The notes beneath the pieces were generated by a model. The model was not told the DNA's origin, did not search any database, and saw only the letters and a list, made by a program, of their open reading frames with translations. A program made the translations under genes and the position numbers. 64,000 nucleotides of DNA, taken from assembly GCF_947497025.1 (NCBI RefSeq), contig NZ_CANMFC010000004.1:62001-126000 (forward strand), in the 5' to 3' direction. Origin of the DNA: an uncultured Kushneria sp. GTDB lineage: Bacteria > Pseudomonadota > Gammaproteobacteria > Pseudomonadales > Halomonadaceae. Below are positions 16,689 to 27,843 of this stretch, piece after piece; the first letter of the stretch is position 1; each line of letters starts with the position of its first letter.

Positions 16689-16722
16689 TTGTCGCCAGCA
16701 GGGTTGATGCTGCTGACGACAA
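16689..16722. promoter_or_regulatory. 13-bp hairpin between rpsA and rpmJ (leader or attenuator candidate)
   Basis: Arms TTGTCGCCAGCAG and CTGCTGACGACAA pair over 13 positions with a single wobble, around an 8-base loop. No U-run follows on either strand, so it is not a standard terminator. It begins 55 bases upstream of the rpmJ start codon and may belong to the rpmJ 5' leader or mark the rpsA 3' end. Confidence 0.5.
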
Positions 16723-16783
16723 TGTCATTTATATGTCTGAACAGACCTCTACAGCCATCCGGCGGATGGCCGTGAGCGTGCCA

Positions 16784-18460
16784 TCAGTCCTGATTCATCT
16801 GCTGCTTGATCAAGTCACCGATAGTGGTCGGACCGGAAGTCTCGGTCTCCTGTTCACGCATGTTGCGCATGTTCTGACGCGTGTCGTCCTGATCCTTGGC
16901 GCGGATGGACAGGTTGATGACGCGGTTCTTGCGGTCAACGCCCACGATGCGCGCTTCGACGCTATCGCCTTCATTGATCACGGTACGTGCATCTTCAACG
17001 CGGTCGCTGCTGATCTCGGAGGCCTTGAGCACGGCGATAACGTCAGTGGCCAGTTCCACGTAGGCTTCACGGGCATCCACTTCCGTTACGCGACCGGACA
17101 CGAGCGCGCCCTTGTCGTTGACCGCCAGGTACTCGGACATCGGATCGCTTTCAAGCTGCTTGATGCCCAGCGAGATGCGCTCACGCTCCGGATCGATCGA
17201 CAGGATGACAGCCTCGGCTTCTTCACCCTTGCGATAGCGACGAACGGCTTCTTCGCCGGTCTCGTTCCAGGAGATGTCGGAGAGGTGCACCAGACCGTCA
17301 ATGCTGCCGTCCAGACCGATGAAGATACCGAAGTCGGTGATCGACTTGATGGTACCGGAGACACGGTCGCCCTTGGCAAAGCGCGAGCTGAAGTCTTCCC
17401 ACGGATTGGAGGTGCACTGCTTGATGCCCAGCGAGATACGACGACGCTCTTCGTCGATATCCAGCACCATGACTTCAACATCATCACCGACCTGAACCAC
17501 CTTGGACGGATGGATGTTCTTGTTGGTCCAGTCCATTTCGGAAACGTGAACCAGACCTTCAACACCCTCTTCCAGCTCGGCAAAGCAGCCGTAGTCGGTC
17601 AGATTGGTCACGCGTGCGTTGACCTTGGTGCCTTCAGGGTAACGATTCTTGATGTTGACCCACGGATCTTCGCCCAGCTGCTTCAGACCCAGCGATACGC
17701 GGTTACGCTCACGGTCGAACTTCAGCACCTTGACATTGATCTCGTCGCCCACGGCCACGATTTCGCTCGGATGCTTGATGCGCTTCCAGGCCATGTCGGT
17801 GATGTGGAGCAGGCCGTCAACGCCGCCCAGATCCACAAAGGCGCCGTAATCGGTCAGGTTCTTGACGATACCATTGATCTGCTGGCCTTCCTGCAGTGTC
17901 GCGAGCAGCGCTTCACGCTCGGCACTGTTTTCGGCTTCAAGCACGGCACGACGGGAAACCACAACGTTGTTGCGCTTCGCATCAAGCTTGATGACCTTGA
18001 AGTCGAGTTCCTTGTTCTCCAAGTGCGCGGTGTCGCGAACCGGACGGACATCGACGAGCGAGCCCGGGAGGAAGGCACGGATGGAATTGACATCGACGGT
18101 GAAACCGCCCTTGACCTTTCCGTTGATCACGCCCTTGACGACTTCGTTTTCCTCGAAGGCTGCTTCCAGCTCTTTCCAGGCTTCGGCACGCTTGGCCTTT
18201 TCGCGAGACAGGCGCGTCTCACCGAAACCGTCTTCCACGGCTTCCAGCGCAACCTTGACTTCATCGCCGACCTTGATGGTCAGTTCACCATTATCGCTAC
18301 GAAACTGTGCCGCAGGGATCTGCCCTTCGGATTTCAGCCCGGCGTTGACAGTGATCCAGTCACCTTCAATGTCCACCACGGTCGCCATGACAATGGCACC
18401 GGGTTCCATGTTGATGTCCTGAAGAGACTGTTCAAACAGTTCTGCAAAGCTTTCGCTCAT
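16784..18460 (-). CDS. rpsA: 30S ribosomal protein S1
   Basis: The mRNA-binding protein of the small subunit, with six S1 RNA-binding repeats. It is 558 residues from the ATG at 18460, almost identical in length to E. coli S1 (557). The start [21 protein letters not shown] and the repeated [22 protein letters not shown] and [11 protein letters not shown] are diagnostic. AGGAATACC precedes the start. The gene follows cmk after 182 bp, as in most proteobacteria. Unlike the common arrangement, ihfB does not follow; a ribosomal protein gene (rpmJ) does. Confidence 0.98.
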   Translation of the reverse strand: MSESFAELFEQSLQDINMEPGAIVMATVVDIEGDWITVNAGLKSEGQIPAAQFRSDNGELTIKVGDEVKVALEAVEDGFGETRLSREKAKRAEAWKELEAAFEENEVVKGVINGKVKGGFTVDVNSIRAFLPGSLVDVRPVRDTAHLENKELDFKVIKLDAKRNNVVVSRRAVLEAENSAEREALLATLQEGQQINGIVKNLTDYGAFVDLGGVDGLLHITDMAWKRIKHPSEIVAVGDEINVKVLKFDRERNRVSLGLKQLGEDPWVNIKNRYPEGTKVNARVTNLTDYGCFAELEEGVEGLVHVSEMDWTNKNIHPSKVVQVGDDVEVMVLDIDEERRRISLGIKQCTSNPWEDFSSRFAKGDRVSGTIKSITDFGIFIGLDGSIDGLVHLSDISWNETGEEAVRRYRKGEEAEAVILSIDPERERISLGIKQLESDPMSEYLAVNDKGALVSGRVTEVDAREAYVELATDVIAVLKASEISSDRVEDARTVINEGDSVEARIVGVDRKNRVINLSIRAKDQDDTRQNMRNMREQETETSGPTTIGDLIKQQMNQD

Positions 18461-18642
18461 GGTATTCCTATAGTGATCAACAAAAAGCAACCAGGACGGC
18501 TGCATTCTCCACGCCACCAACAAGCGCGGGCCAATGACAAACTCCCCGGGGACGTTAACGCTGGTTAGACGTGGCAGGGTTTACAGATGTTGACCGCTGC
18601 CACCCCATGACGTCTTGCCGGGGCCTCCGGAAATTCAGGCGC

Positions 18643-19338
18643 TCATTGCGTGCTTTTCAAACCACGCAGGGAGAGAAGTGCTTCAATGTGTGCCACGACA
18701 TCCGGGATCGAAAGCTCGGTCGTGTCGATGGTGACGGCATCTTCGGCAGGCTTTAATGGCGCTACCGTTCGCTGCATGTCACGCGCGTCCCGAGCCTCTA
18801 TCTCCTTTAAAAGGCTCGAAAGGCTAGCATGTTGGCCGGCCTGTCGCAACTGATCATGCCGTCTTCTTGCCCGTTCCTCGGCACTGGCCGTCAAAAATAT
18901 CTTGAGCGGGGCCTCGGGAAACACCACCGTCCCCATGTCGCGACCATCGGCCACCAGACCCGGTGTTTTGGCAAATTCACGCTGACGGGCCAGCAGCGCA
19001 TCACGCACGCCGGTAATCGCCGCTACCTGTGAGGCGCATCCGCCCACATGCTCATTGCGAATGTCGCTGCTGACATCCTCCCCTTCCAGCAGGATGCGGG
19101 TGTGCTCGTCTTCACTGATGAACGTCACGTCCAGCTCACGTGCCACCGATTCAAGCGCGGGGGCATCGGTCATGTCGATATCACGGCGTATGGCCGCCAG
19201 CGCCGTGAGCCGGTAAAGCGCCCCTGAATCCAGCAGATGCCAGCCAAGGTCCTGGGCCACCAGCCGGCTGATGGTCCCCTTGCCGGCCCCACCCGGCCCG
19301 TCGATGGCGATGACCGCCGCACTGGTCTGCTGACTCAT
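18643..19338 (-). CDS. cmk: Cytidylate kinase
   Basis: Phosphorylates CMP and dCMP. The 231 residues begin with the P-loop [16 protein letters not shown] (about 11-26), followed by LDSGALYRL and the [15 protein letters not shown] nucleotide-binding segment. Its start overlaps the end of tyrA-aroA by 4 bases, so it is coupled to the aromatic amino acid genes, and rpsA follows. The gyrA-serC-pheA-tyrA-aroA-cmk-rpsA order is a known gammaproteobacterial supercluster. Confidence 0.97.
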   Translation of the reverse strand: MSQQTSAAVIAIDGPGGAGKGTISRLVAQDLGWHLLDSGALYRLTALAAIRRDIDMTDAPALESVARELDVTFISEDEHTRILLEGEDVSSDIRNEHVGGCASQVAAITGVRDALLARQREFAKTPGLVADGRDMGTVVFPEAPLKIFLTASAEERARRRHDQLRQAGQHASLSSLLKEIEARDARDMQRTVAPLKPAEDAVTIDTTELSIPDVVAHIEALLSLRGLKSTQ

Positions 19339-21584
19339 GCGCCCTCCGAAACAGCCTCGATCTGCATGCCGACTTCGGCGGCCAGTGCAGGAAAGTTGGG
19401 AAACGATGTTGCCACATTGGCACAGTCACGAATGGTGATATCGCCTTCGGCACGCAGGGCAGCCACCGTGAAGGCCATGGCAATGCGATGATCGCCCAGG
19501 CTCTCGACCTCACCACCCTGGTAGCGGCCACCCACGATGTCGATGCCATCTTCCACCACGGTATTGACCACACCCAGTACGTCCAGACCGTCGGCCATGG
19601 CCTTGATCCGGTCGGACTCCTTGACCCGCAGCTCGAGCGCATCGCGAAGGCGTGTAATGCCGCTTGCATTGGCCGCAGCGATAAAGAGCACCGGAAATTC
19701 ATCAATGGCCAGCGGTACCTGGTCCACCGGAATATCGATACCGTGTAATTCGGCGTGACGTACCCGTATATCGGCCACCGGTTCGCCGCTGACCCTGCGC
19801 TCATTGAGCAGTTCGATGCTGGCCCCCATCTCCCGCAGGATGTTGATGACGCCGATACGGGTGGGATTGATCCCGACATGCTCCAGGGTCAGATCCGCCC
19901 CGGGCGTAATGGACGCCGCGACCAGAAAAAAGGCTGCAGAAGAGATGTCCGCAGGCACATCAATGAATCCACCCGTGAGGCTGCCCCCGCCTGCAATATG
20001 GGCGACATCATCATGACGGCTCACCGGGTATCCAAAGGCGGTCAGCATGCGCTCGGTATGATCCCGGGTTGGTGCCGGTTCCCGCACCCGGGTATCTCCC
20101 GTGGCGTACATGCCGGCCAGCAGCAGGCAGGATTTGACCTGGGCACTGGCCATGGGTAGATCATAATCGATGCCGGCAAGACGCTGCCCTCCACGCACCG
20201 TCAGCGGCGGTCGTCCGCCTTCTCCGGTATCGATGACGGCGCCCATCAGTCGAAGCGGATCTGCCACCCGCCCCATCGGACGACGATTGAGCGAATCATC
20301 GCCGGTCAGCGTGACGTCAAACGACTGGCCGGCCATGAGCCCTGCAAACAAACGCATGCTGGTCCCGGAGTTGCCCAGATACAGCGGCCCCTTCGGCTGT
20401 TTCAAACCATGAAGACCGACGCCATGGATGACCACGCGACCGGCCTGGGGGCCTTCGATGGCCACGCCCATTTCACGAAAGGCCTGCAGCGTGGCCAGGC
20501 TGTCTTCTCCCTCGAGAAAACCCTCGACGGTCGTCACGCCTTCGGCCAGGGCGCCCAGCATGATGGAGCGATGCGACATCGACTTGTCGCCGGGGACTCG
20601 AATGGTGCCCCTGACCTGTCCGCCGGCGCTTGCACGGTACACAACGTTTCTGGTTTCCATGACCTGATAGCTCTTCTGGCTGAGTAATCTGTCGAAATAA
20701 TGTCGCGCGTGGCTCGCGCGGGAAAAGATGCCGAGCATGGCATCACCGTCGCTGTCTGCCACGGCAGCGCGAAGTTCACTGACCCCGGCCTCGAATTCCG
20801 AAAGCGCTTCAAGCACCGCTTCCCGATTGGCCAGATAAATATCGCGCCACATCACCGGGTCACTGCCGGCAATACGGGTAAAGTCGCGAAAGCCCCCGGC
20901 AGCGTAGCGAAAGATATCGAGTCGATCATCCTGACGTGCCAGCGTATCGACCAGCGAAAAGGCCAGCAGATGCGGCAGGTGGCTGGTACGGGCCAGCACT
21001 TCATCATGACGCTCGACCGTCAAGCGCTCGATATGCGCACCGCAGACCTGCCACAGACGCTCGATACGGTGCAGCGCCTGGGGATCGGTATCCGCCTCGG
21101 GCGTGAGAATGACGCGATGGTGCTGATAAAGCGTCGGATTGGCGGCCTCGACGCCGCTTTTTTCTGCCCCGGCAATGGGATGACCCAGCACCAGCCAGCT
21201 CGGCACTCGCCCCAGAGCAGACCGGATCTGGTCACGAATGGCCGACTTGGTACTGCCCACATCGGTTACGACCTGCCCGTGACGACGCAACTGACTCAGC
21301 TGGGCCATGACCGGTGCAATGGCCATAACCGGCACGGCCAGCACGATCAGTGAGACATGAGGCAAAAATGCCGCCGCGTCCGGACCACCGTCATCGATCA
21401 GCCCCATGCGCCGCCCAAGGGCGACCTCGTTGGGGTTGAGGTCAACGCCAAAGCAGCGCCCCGCATAGCCGGCATCGCGCAGGGCCGCCAGCAGCGACCC
21501 GCCGATCAGCCCCAGCCCGACCACCAGAATGCCGGACTCTTCTGACAGTACGGCCGGCGTACTTGAAACAGCCTGCTCGCTCAA
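19335..21584 (-). CDS. tyrA-aroA: Fused prephenate dehydrogenase / EPSP synthase
   Basis: A 749-residue bifunctional protein. Residues 1 to about 305 are prephenate dehydrogenase (tyrosine branch), with the NAD-binding [15 protein letters not shown] near residue 22. From about 308 to the end is 3-phosphoshikimate 1-carboxyvinyltransferase (shikimate step 6), with [14 protein letters not shown] and [18 protein letters not shown]. The fusion is continuous with no internal stop. It overlaps both pheA upstream and cmk downstream by 4 bases. Such fusions are known in pseudomonads and relatives. No chorismate mutase domain is present here; that activity is supplied by pheA. Confidence 0.96.
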   Translation of the reverse strand: MSEQAVSSTPAVLSEESGILVVGLGLIGGSLLAALRDAGYAGRCFGVDLNPNEVALGRRMGLIDDGGPDAAAFLPHVSLIVLAVPVMAIAPVMAQLSQLRRHGQVVTDVGSTKSAIRDQIRSALGRVPSWLVLGHPIAGAEKSGVEAANPTLYQHHRVILTPEADTDPQALHRIERLWQVCGAHIERLTVERHDEVLARTSHLPHLLAFSLVDTLARQDDRLDIFRYAAGGFRDFTRIAGSDPVMWRDIYLANREAVLEALSEFEAGVSELRAAVADSDGDAMLGIFSRASHARHYFDRLLSQKSYQVMETRNVVYRASAGGQVRGTIRVPGDKSMSHRSIMLGALAEGVTTVEGFLEGEDSLATLQAFREMGVAIEGPQAGRVVIHGVGLHGLKQPKGPLYLGNSGTSMRLFAGLMAGQSFDVTLTGDDSLNRRPMGRVADPLRLMGAVIDTGEGGRPPLTVRGGQRLAGIDYDLPMASAQVKSCLLLAGMYATGDTRVREPAPTRDHTERMLTAFGYPVSRHDDVAHIAGGGSLTGGFIDVPADISSAAFFLVAASITPGADLTLEHVGINPTRIGVINILREMGASIELLNERRVSGEPVADIRVRHAELHGIDIPVDQVPLAIDEFPVLFIAAANASGITRLRDALELRVKESDRIKAMADGLDVLGVVNTVVEDGIDIVGGRYQGGEVESLGDHRIAMAFTVAALRAEGDITIRDCANVATSFPNFPALAAEVGMQIEAVSEGA

Positions 21585-22699
21585 AGCACACCCACCGGAT
21601 AGGACCCCAGTATGCGCACATCGGCAGCCCGCTGCCGGACCTCTTCCAGTGCCGCCTGCACCCGCGGCTCTTCCTGATGCCCCTTGAAATCGATAAAGAA
21701 GACGTAGTTCCAGAGACCGTGCCGTGAAGGCCGGCTCTCAAGACGCGTCATGTCGACATGATGGCGATGGAAGGGCTCGAGCAGATCATGCAGGGCGCCG
21801 GGCTGGTTGCGCATGGCGGCCACCAGTGATGTCTTGTCTTCGCCACTGGGCGGCACATCGTGATTGCCGATGATCAAAAAACGGGTCGAGTTGTCCGGCA
21901 TGTCCTCGATCTTTTCTTCCAGGTGCTCAAGACCATAAAGCCTTGCCGCCATATCGCCGGCAATGGCCGCCGTATGCCATTCGCTCTTGACCCGGCGGGC
22001 AGCCTCGGCGTTGGAAGACACGGCCACGCGCTCGGCATGCGGATAGTGGGCATCGAGCCACTTGCGGCACTGGGCCAGAGACTGCGAGTGGGAATAGATG
22101 CGTGACACCTTGTCCCGGCGCGTATTGCTGCCGACCAGCAGATGATGATGAATGCGCAGCACCACCTCACCACAGATCCGCAGCGACGTATCCATGAAGG
22201 AGTCCAGCGTGTGATTGACCACGCCCTCGGTCGAGTTTTCGACCGGCACCACGCCATAGTTGGCCGCGCCCGCCTCGACCTCACGAAAGACTTCATCAAT
22301 GGCCGGCAGCGGCTTGCACACGGCACTGTCACCGAAATGCTTGAGCGCGGCCTGCTGGGTAAAGGTGCCTTCCGGACCGAGATAGGCGGCGCGCACCGGT
22401 TTTTCCAGCGCCAGGCAGGCCGACATGATCTCCCGAAAAAGGCGCGCCATCTCTTCCCCCGGCAGCGGCCCCTGATTCAGGGCCATGATGCGCTTGAGCA
22501 CCTGGGCTTCGCGTTCGGGACGATAGAACACCGCTTCAGGATCTTCGGCCAGCTTGACGTGCGCGACCTGCTGGGCGCAGGCGGCACGTTCGCTGATCAG
22601 ATCAAGAATCTGCTGGTCCAGCGTATCAATGCGATCACGCAGGGCGCCAAGATCCACGTCCTGATTGTTTTTATCATGAGATGAAAGATGATCCGACAT
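21581..22699 (-). CDS. pheA: Bifunctional chorismate mutase / prephenate dehydratase (P-protein)
   Basis: Makes phenylpyruvate from chorismate. The 372 residues contain an N-terminal AroQ chorismate mutase domain (LRDRIDTLDQQILDLISERA). A prephenate dehydratase domain follows, starting AYLGPEGTFTQQAAL and holding the essential TRF (NSTRFLIIG). The C-terminal ACT regulatory domain carries LESRPSRHGLWNYVFFID, normally used for phenylalanine feedback. It starts 5 bases after serC and overlaps tyrA-aroA by 4 bases. Confidence 0.97.
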   Translation of the reverse strand: MSDHLSSHDKNNQDVDLGALRDRIDTLDQQILDLISERAACAQQVAHVKLAEDPEAVFYRPEREAQVLKRIMALNQGPLPGEEMARLFREIMSACLALEKPVRAAYLGPEGTFTQQAALKHFGDSAVCKPLPAIDEVFREVEAGAANYGVVPVENSTEGVVNHTLDSFMDTSLRICGEVVLRIHHHLLVGSNTRRDKVSRIYSHSQSLAQCRKWLDAHYPHAERVAVSSNAEAARRVKSEWHTAAIAGDMAARLYGLEHLEEKIEDMPDNSTRFLIIGNHDVPPSGEDKTSLVAAMRNQPGALHDLLEPFHRHHVDMTRLESRPSRHGLWNYVFFIDFKGHQEEPRVQAALEEVRQRAADVRILGSYPVGVL

Positions 22700-22704
22700 G
22701 TGCT

Positions 22705-23784
22705 CTACCCGTAACGACGCTCGAAATCCTGCATAAAAGCCACCAGTCGATCAACGCCCTCTTCCGGCATGGCGTTATAAAGGCTGGCACGCATTCCCCC
22801 CACGCTGCGGTGCCCCTTGAGGGTCAAAAGACCCGCCGCCTCGGATTCAGCCAGAAACGCCTTGTTGAGCGACTCATCACCAAGCACGAAAGGCACGTTG
22901 GTCAGCGAGCGATTGGCCGAGACAATCGGGTTGGAATAGAAACCGCTGCCATCGATGGCGTCATAAAGCTTTTGCGCCTTGCGACGATTGACCTTTTCGA
23001 TCACCTCGACCCCACCCTGTTCCTTGAGCCATTCAAAGACCAGCCCGGACAGATACCAGGCATAGGTGGCCGGGGTATTGAGCATGGAGCCGTTATCGGC
23101 AAAGGCCTTCCAGTTCAGCATGGAGGGTGTTTCCAGACGGGCACGCTCCAGCAGGTCATTACGCACGATCACGATGACAATGCCGGCAGGACCGATGTTT
23201 TTCTGTGCCCCGGCATAGATGACACCAAATTTCGAGACGTCTACCCGGCGCGACAGGATCGAGGAGGACATGTCACAGACCAGTGGCACATCGGCCTGTG
23301 GCACGTAATCCATCTGCAGCCCGCCGATGGTCTCGTTATCGCAGTAATGCAGATAGGCGGCATCACTGGACAGCGATAGCGACGCCTGTCCGGGCGCGGC
23401 GGTATAGCCGCTGTCTTCGGCCGAGGCCACGACATGCGCCTCCCCCAGATGCCGGCCTTCCTTCAGGGCCTTTTGCGACCAGATGCCGGTATCCAGATAG
23501 TTGCCGCTTCCCCCCTGTCCCAGCAGGTTAAGAGGCACACATCCGAACTGCTGTGTGGCACCACCCTGCATGAACAGCACACTGTAATTGTCCGGCACCT
23601 GCATCAGTTCGCGCAGATTGGCCTCGGCGCGTTCTGCCACAGCGATGAAGGCCTCACTGCGATGACTCATCTCCATGACGGAAAGGCCACGCCCTTCAAA
23701 ATCGAGCATCTCATCGCGTGCACGCTCAAGCACGGCGGTGGGCAGCGTGGCGGGGCCGGAACAGAAATTGAAATGTCGGGTCAT
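22705..23784 (-). CDS. serC: Phosphoserine aminotransferase
   Basis: A PLP enzyme of serine and pyridoxal phosphate synthesis that converts 3-phosphohydroxypyruvate to phosphoserine. The 359 residues start MTRHFNFCSGPATLP, and the cofactor lysine is K195 in VIYAGAQKNIGPAG. It heads the serC-pheA-tyrA-aroA-cmk run with tight spacing. Its ATG is only about 20 bases after the U-tract of a strong terminator that closes gyrA, leaving no normal space for a promoter. Confidence 0.97.
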   Translation of the reverse strand: MTRHFNFCSGPATLPTAVLERARDEMLDFEGRGLSVMEMSHRSEAFIAVAERAEANLRELMQVPDNYSVLFMQGGATQQFGCVPLNLLGQGGSGNYLDTGIWSQKALKEGRHLGEAHVVASAEDSGYTAAPGQASLSLSSDAAYLHYCDNETIGGLQMDYVPQADVPLVCDMSSSILSRRVDVSKFGVIYAGAQKNIGPAGIVIVIVRNDLLERARLETPSMLNWKAFADNGSMLNTPATYAWYLSGLVFEWLKEQGGVEVIEKVNRRKAQKLYDAIDGSGFYSNPIVSANRSLTNVPFVLGDESLNKAFLAESEAAGLLTLKGHRSVGGMRASLYNAMPEEGVDRLVAFMQDFERRYG

Positions 23785-23802
23785 GTCAGGTCTCGACGGG
23801 CT

Positions 23803-23838
23803 TGAAAAAATAACGGCGCCTTTCCATGAAAGGCGCCG
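23803..23838 (-). terminator. Strong terminator between gyrA and serC
   Basis: A perfect 11-bp GC-rich stem (CGGCGCCTTTC with GAAAGGCGCCG) around a 3-base loop, followed on the minus strand by TTATTTTTTC. It starts 7 bases after the gyrA stop and ends about 20 bases before the serC start codon. Confidence 0.92.
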
Positions 23839-23844
23839 ATGGTT

Positions 23845-26568
23845 CTACTCTTCGCGTGCCGAATCGGCCTCGCCGTCATCGGTGGCATCCGGCGCCTGGT
23901 CGGCTCCCTCGCTCAATGCCGCCTCATCCCCGGCGAGCACCTCGTCGTCATTTTCCAGCTCGTCATCCTTTTCCAGCTCGTCAAGACGAACCGTGGACAC
24001 CAGGCTTTCCCCCTTGACGGTACGAATCAGGGTAACGCCCTGGGTATTACGCGAGCTGATGGAGACTTCACTGACGCGCGTACGGACCAGCGTGCCGCGA
24101 TCGGAGATCATCATCATCTCGTCGTTCTCGCCCACCTGGATGGCAGCCACCAGTGCACCATTACGAGCCGTGGTCTGCATGGCGATCACGCCCTGCCCGC
24201 CACGTCCACGCAGCGGGAACTCCTCGAGTCGAGTCCGCTTGCCATAGCCGTTGATGGACGCCGTCAGGATATAGCACTGACCTTCGCTGATCTGACTGGC
24301 TTCCACTTCGGTTTCATCGTCGGCGCTTTCATCGATGGTGGTCGTGCTGGGAATGATCAGGCTGATGACACGAGCGTCACCCAGCAGACGCATGCCGCGC
24401 ACGCCGCGCGCCGTACGGCCCATGGCACGCACATCGTTTTCATCAAAGCGGATCGCCTTGCCGTTGGAAGACAGCAAAATGGCATGATCGCTGCCGGACG
24501 TGATGGCAGCGCCTACCAGGCGGTCACCTTCATCAAGATCGAGAGCGATCAGGCCGGCGCTACGCGGACGCGAGAACTGATCCAGCGTGGTGCGCTTGAC
24601 GGTGCCATTGGCAGTCGCGAAGAAGATATAGCTGTCATCGCAATACTCCTTCACCGGCAGGATCGCCGTGATCCACTCGCCTTCATCCAGCGACAGCAGA
24701 TTGACCAGCGGACGGCCGCGCGAGCCGCGCGAGGCCTGCGGCATTTCATAAACCTTGAGCCAGTAGACCTTGCCTCGATCGGAGAAGAGCAGCACGGTGT
24801 CGTGGGTCGAAGCCACCAACAGATGCTCGATGACGTCTTCATCCTTCATGCTGGTCGCCGACTTGCCACGCCCACCGCGCTTTTGCGCCTGATAGTCGGA
24901 CAACGGCTGGGTCTTGGCATACCCGCTGCGAGAGATGGTGACGACCATGTCCTCGGCCGCGATCAGATCTTCCATCGTAAGATCACGACGGCTGTTCTGA
25001 ATTTCGGTACGACGCCCGTCACGATACTGGTCACGAACGGCTTCCAGCTCCTCGCGAATCACTTCCATCAGACGATCGGCCGACGAGAGAATGCGGGTCA
25101 GCTCGGCGATGGTATCAAGGATGCCCTTGTATTCATCCAGCAGCTTTTCGGTTTCAAGACCGGTCAGGCGATGCAGACGCAGCTCCAGAATCGCCTGGGC
25201 CTGAGCAGCGGAAAGCTGATAGCGACCGCGGTCGTCCGAAAGCCCACAGCTCTCTTCGAGATCATCGGGCTTGCAGGAGGTCGCGCCGGCGCGGTCGAGC
25301 ATGTCGATGACCTGGCCCGGCGTCCAGTCGCGTGCTATCAGCTTTTCCTTCGCCTCGGCCGCGTTGGGCGAGGCCTTGATCAGCTCGATCACCTCATCAA
25401 TGTTGGAGATGGCGACCGTCAGGCCTTCAAGAATATGACCGCGCTCTTTCGCCTTTTTCAGCTCAAATAGCGTGCGACGGGTGACCACTTCGCGGCGGTG
25501 GCGAATGAAGGCTTCCAGCAGCTGTTTGAGATTGAGCGTTTTGGGCTGGCCGTTTTCCAGCGCCACCACGTTGATACCGAACACGGTCTCAAGCTGGGTC
25601 TGGGAAAAGAGATTGTTGACGACCACATCGCCGGACTCGCCGCGACGGGTTTCAATGACCACGCGCAAACCGTCCTTGTCGGACTCGTCACGTAGCTCGG
25701 CAATGCCCTCGATGCGCTTTTCCTTGACCAGCTCGGCGATCTTCTCGATCAGACGCGCCTTGTTGACCTGATAGGGCAGCTCGGTCACCACAATATGATC
25801 GCGGCCGGTGCGCTCATCGTGCTCGACGGTATGACGCGCGCGCACGTGGATGCGCCCGCGCCCGGTACGATAGGCGTCCAGAATGCCGGCACGGCCGTTG
25901 ATGATCCCGGCGGTCGGGAAGTCGGGGCCGGGAATGTACTCCATCAGCTCGTCGATGCTGAGCGTATGGTCCTCGATCAGCGCCAGGCAGCCATCGATAA
26001 CCTCGGCCATGTTGTGCGGCGGCACGTTGGTTGCCATGCCAACAGCAATACCGGAGGCACCATTGACCAGCAGATTGGGGACACGCGTTGGCAGCACCTC
26101 GGGAATACGCTCGGTGCCGTCATAGTTGTCGACCCAGTCGACCGTATCCTTTTCCAGATCCGAGAGCAGCTCATGCGATAGACGCGCCATGCGCACTTCA
26201 GTATAACGCATGGCGGCAGCGCTATCACCATCGATCGAGCCGAAGTTGCCCTGTCCATCCACCAGCATGTAGCGCATGGAAAAGTCCTGGGCCATGCGCA
26301 CGATGGTGTCATAAACGGCGCTATCACCATGCGGGTGATACTTACCGATAACATCACCCACGACACGCGCCGATTTCAGATAGGACTTGTTCCAGTCGTT
26401 GCGCAGTTCATGCATGGCATACAGCACGCGACGATGTACCGGCTTGAGTCCATCCCTGACATCGGGCAGCGCTCGACCGATGATGACGCTCATCGCGTAA
26501 TCAAGGTACGACTGCTTCAGCTCGTCCTCGATATTGACTGGCAGAATCTCTCTGGCGATCTCACCCAT
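23845..26568 (-). CDS. gyrA: DNA gyrase subunit A
   Basis: The breakage-rejoining subunit of gyrase, 907 residues. The catalytic tyrosine is Y122 in AAAMRYTEV. In the quinolone-resistance region, S83 and D87 ([10 protein letters not shown]) have the susceptible-type residues. The C-terminal beta-pinwheel carries the GyrA box ([12 protein letters not shown]). The end is strongly acidic ([20 protein letters not shown] and onward), longer than in E. coli (875 residues in total). It is a single-gene unit: an upstream promoter region is shared with divergent rdgC, and a strong terminator lies right after the stop. Confidence 0.98.
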   Translation of the reverse strand: MGEIAREILPVNIEDELKQSYLDYAMSVIIGRALPDVRDGLKPVHRRVLYAMHELRNDWNKSYLKSARVVGDVIGKYHPHGDSAVYDTIVRMAQDFSMRYMLVDGQGNFGSIDGDSAAAMRYTEVRMARLSHELLSDLEKDTVDWVDNYDGTERIPEVLPTRVPNLLVNGASGIAVGMATNVPPHNMAEVIDGCLALIEDHTLSIDELMEYIPGPDFPTAGIINGRAGILDAYRTGRGRIHVRARHTVEHDERTGRDHIVVTELPYQVNKARLIEKIAELVKEKRIEGIAELRDESDKDGLRVVIETRRGESGDVVVNNLFSQTQLETVFGINVVALENGQPKTLNLKQLLEAFIRHRREVVTRRTLFELKKAKERGHILEGLTVAISNIDEVIELIKASPNAAEAKEKLIARDWTPGQVIDMLDRAGATSCKPDDLEESCGLSDDRGRYQLSAAQAQAILELRLHRLTGLETEKLLDEYKGILDTIAELTRILSSADRLMEVIREELEAVRDQYRDGRRTEIQNSRRDLTMEDLIAAEDMVVTISRSGYAKTQPLSDYQAQKRGGRGKSATSMKDEDVIEHLLVASTHDTVLLFSDRGKVYWLKVYEMPQASRGSRGRPLVNLLSLDEGEWITAILPVKEYCDDSYIFFATANGTVKRTTLDQFSRPRSAGLIALDLDEGDRLVGAAITSGSDHAILLSSNGKAIRFDENDVRAMGRTARGVRGMRLLGDARVISLIIPSTTTIDESADDETEVEASQISEGQCYILTASINGYGKRTRLEEFPLRGRGGQGVIAMQTTARNGALVAAIQVGENDEMMMISDRGTLVRTRVSEVSISSRNTQGVTLIRTVKGESLVSTVRLDELEKDDELENDDEVLAGDEAALSEGADQAPDATDDGEADSAREE

Positions 26569-26715
26569 GGGTCGTCAAATCCTGGTCCTGTTCAAGAAGC
26601 CCTACTGCCTGAACACTCCGGCCGCAGGGGCCATGGAGCGTTCAGGCGCGAACACCCGTAATGCAATCACGACGCACACATGATTGCGCACGAATGATCC
26701 AATTGGTTGGCATCG

Positions 26716-26724
26716 ATTGTACCA
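26716..26724 (-). promoter_or_regulatory. Putative extended -10 promoter of gyrA
   Basis: On the minus strand TGGTACAAT fits an extended -10 element, about 150 bases before the gyrA ATG. The -35 match is poor. The whole 26569-26916 interval (348 bp) holds no gene and serves gyrA and the divergent rdgC. Confidence 0.4.
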
Positions 26725-26916
26725 CAGCCCCACCGCTCTCCGGCAGACAGTGATGCAATCCAGGGGCGATTTGAATGCCTGCCAATAATGGCGCTCCCGG
26801 CCCGACATTGATGGCTGTCATTATCGGATAGTCCAGGAGTATGGGATCAGGCTACGCAAGCGCTGGCACCCGCGCCTGCCATTCGACATAATGTGCGCCT
26901 TCAAGGAAAGGACGCT

Positions 26917-27843
26917 ATGTGGTTCAAGCATTTACAACTTTATCGCCTGCTCGATGAGCATGACTGGTCACTGGATCAGCTCACCCAGGCCCTCGACCCC
27001 TGGCGCTTTACGCCGGTCACCGAAACTCAGGCCCGTCGCGTGGGCTGGGCAGCGCCTGCCGGACGCCATGGTGATCAACTGGTGCACGAGGTTCAGGGCC
27101 ATCGCCTGATGACGCTTCTGCGCCAGGAGCGACTGCTGCCGAGTGCCGTGGTCAAGGAAACGCTCGAAGAGCGCGTCGAGGCACTGACCGCCCAGCAGGG
27201 CTACCCGCCCGGGCGCCGGGACAAGCTGGCGCTCAAGGAGCGCATCGTCGAGGAGCTGCTGCCGCGTGCCTTTACCCGCACCTCACGTACGGATCTCTGG
27301 TGGGATACCAAACGCCGGTTGATCGGCATCAATGCCTCGAGCGCCAAACGCGCCGAGGAGATACTCGATGTGCTACGTGAATCGCTCGGCTCACTCAAGG
27401 TCATTCCACTCGCCCCGCAGACGCCGGCCGGACGCACCATGACCACTTGGCTGACCGACCCGACCACCCGCCCGGAAGGCATGGTGCTGGGGGATCAGAT
27501 TGAGCTTCGCGCCAAGGGCGATGACGGCATTCTTCGTGCCCGCAGCATTGACCCGGATGGCGAGGAAGTGCGTATGTCGCTGGATGTGGGCCGTCAGGCC
27601 AGCAAGCTGGCGCTGAACATCGAAGAACAGATGACCCTGGTACTGCAGGAAGACATGTCCATCAAGTCGATCCGCTTTGCCGATGCCGTGCTCAAGGAGA
27701 TCGATGATACTGACAGCGATGACAATCCCGTCCTGCAGATGGAGACCGAGTTTGCGCTCATGGCCCATGTGCTGGGCGATACGGCCGAACGGCTGATGCA
27801 GTGGCTGGGTGGCGAAGCGACGCCGGCGCCTGCAGCTCCATGA
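26917..27843 (+). CDS. rdgC: Recombination-associated protein RdgC
   Basis: A ring-forming DNA-binding protein that dampens RecA activity at forks and recombination sites. The 308 residues start MWFKHLQLYRLLDEHDWSLD and show the family segments YPPGRRDKLALKERIVEELL and RTDLWWDTKRRLIGINASS. The start at 26917 has AAAGGA upstream; the frame is open 8 codons further but without support. Its stop overlaps the start of the acyltransferase gene (ATGA), which points to coupled translation of two functionally unrelated products. Confidence 0.96.
   Translation: MWFKHLQLYRLLDEHDWSLDQLTQALDPWRFTPVTETQARRVGWAAPAGRHGDQLVHEVQGHRLMTLLRQERLLPSAVVKETLEERVEALTAQQGYPPGRRDKLALKERIVEELLPRAFTRTSRTDLWWDTKRRLIGINASSAKRAEEILDVLRESLGSLKVIPLAPQTPAGRTMTTWLTDPTTRPEGMVLGDQIELRAKGDDGILRARSIDPDGEEVRMSLDVGRQASKLALNIEEQMTLVLQEDMSIKSIRFADAVLKEIDDTDSDDNPVLQMETEFALMAHVLGDTAERLMQWLGGEATPAPAAP

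Noticed and set aside
16676-18568. 630-codon open frame on the plus strand
   Set aside because: It lies antisense to rpsA and has no ribosome site or recognisable domain. The long antisense frame is a by-product of codon bias in the ribosomal protein gene.
23839-25470. 543-codon open frame on the plus strand
   Set aside because: Antisense to gyrA, with no family resemblance and no promoter or ribosome site.
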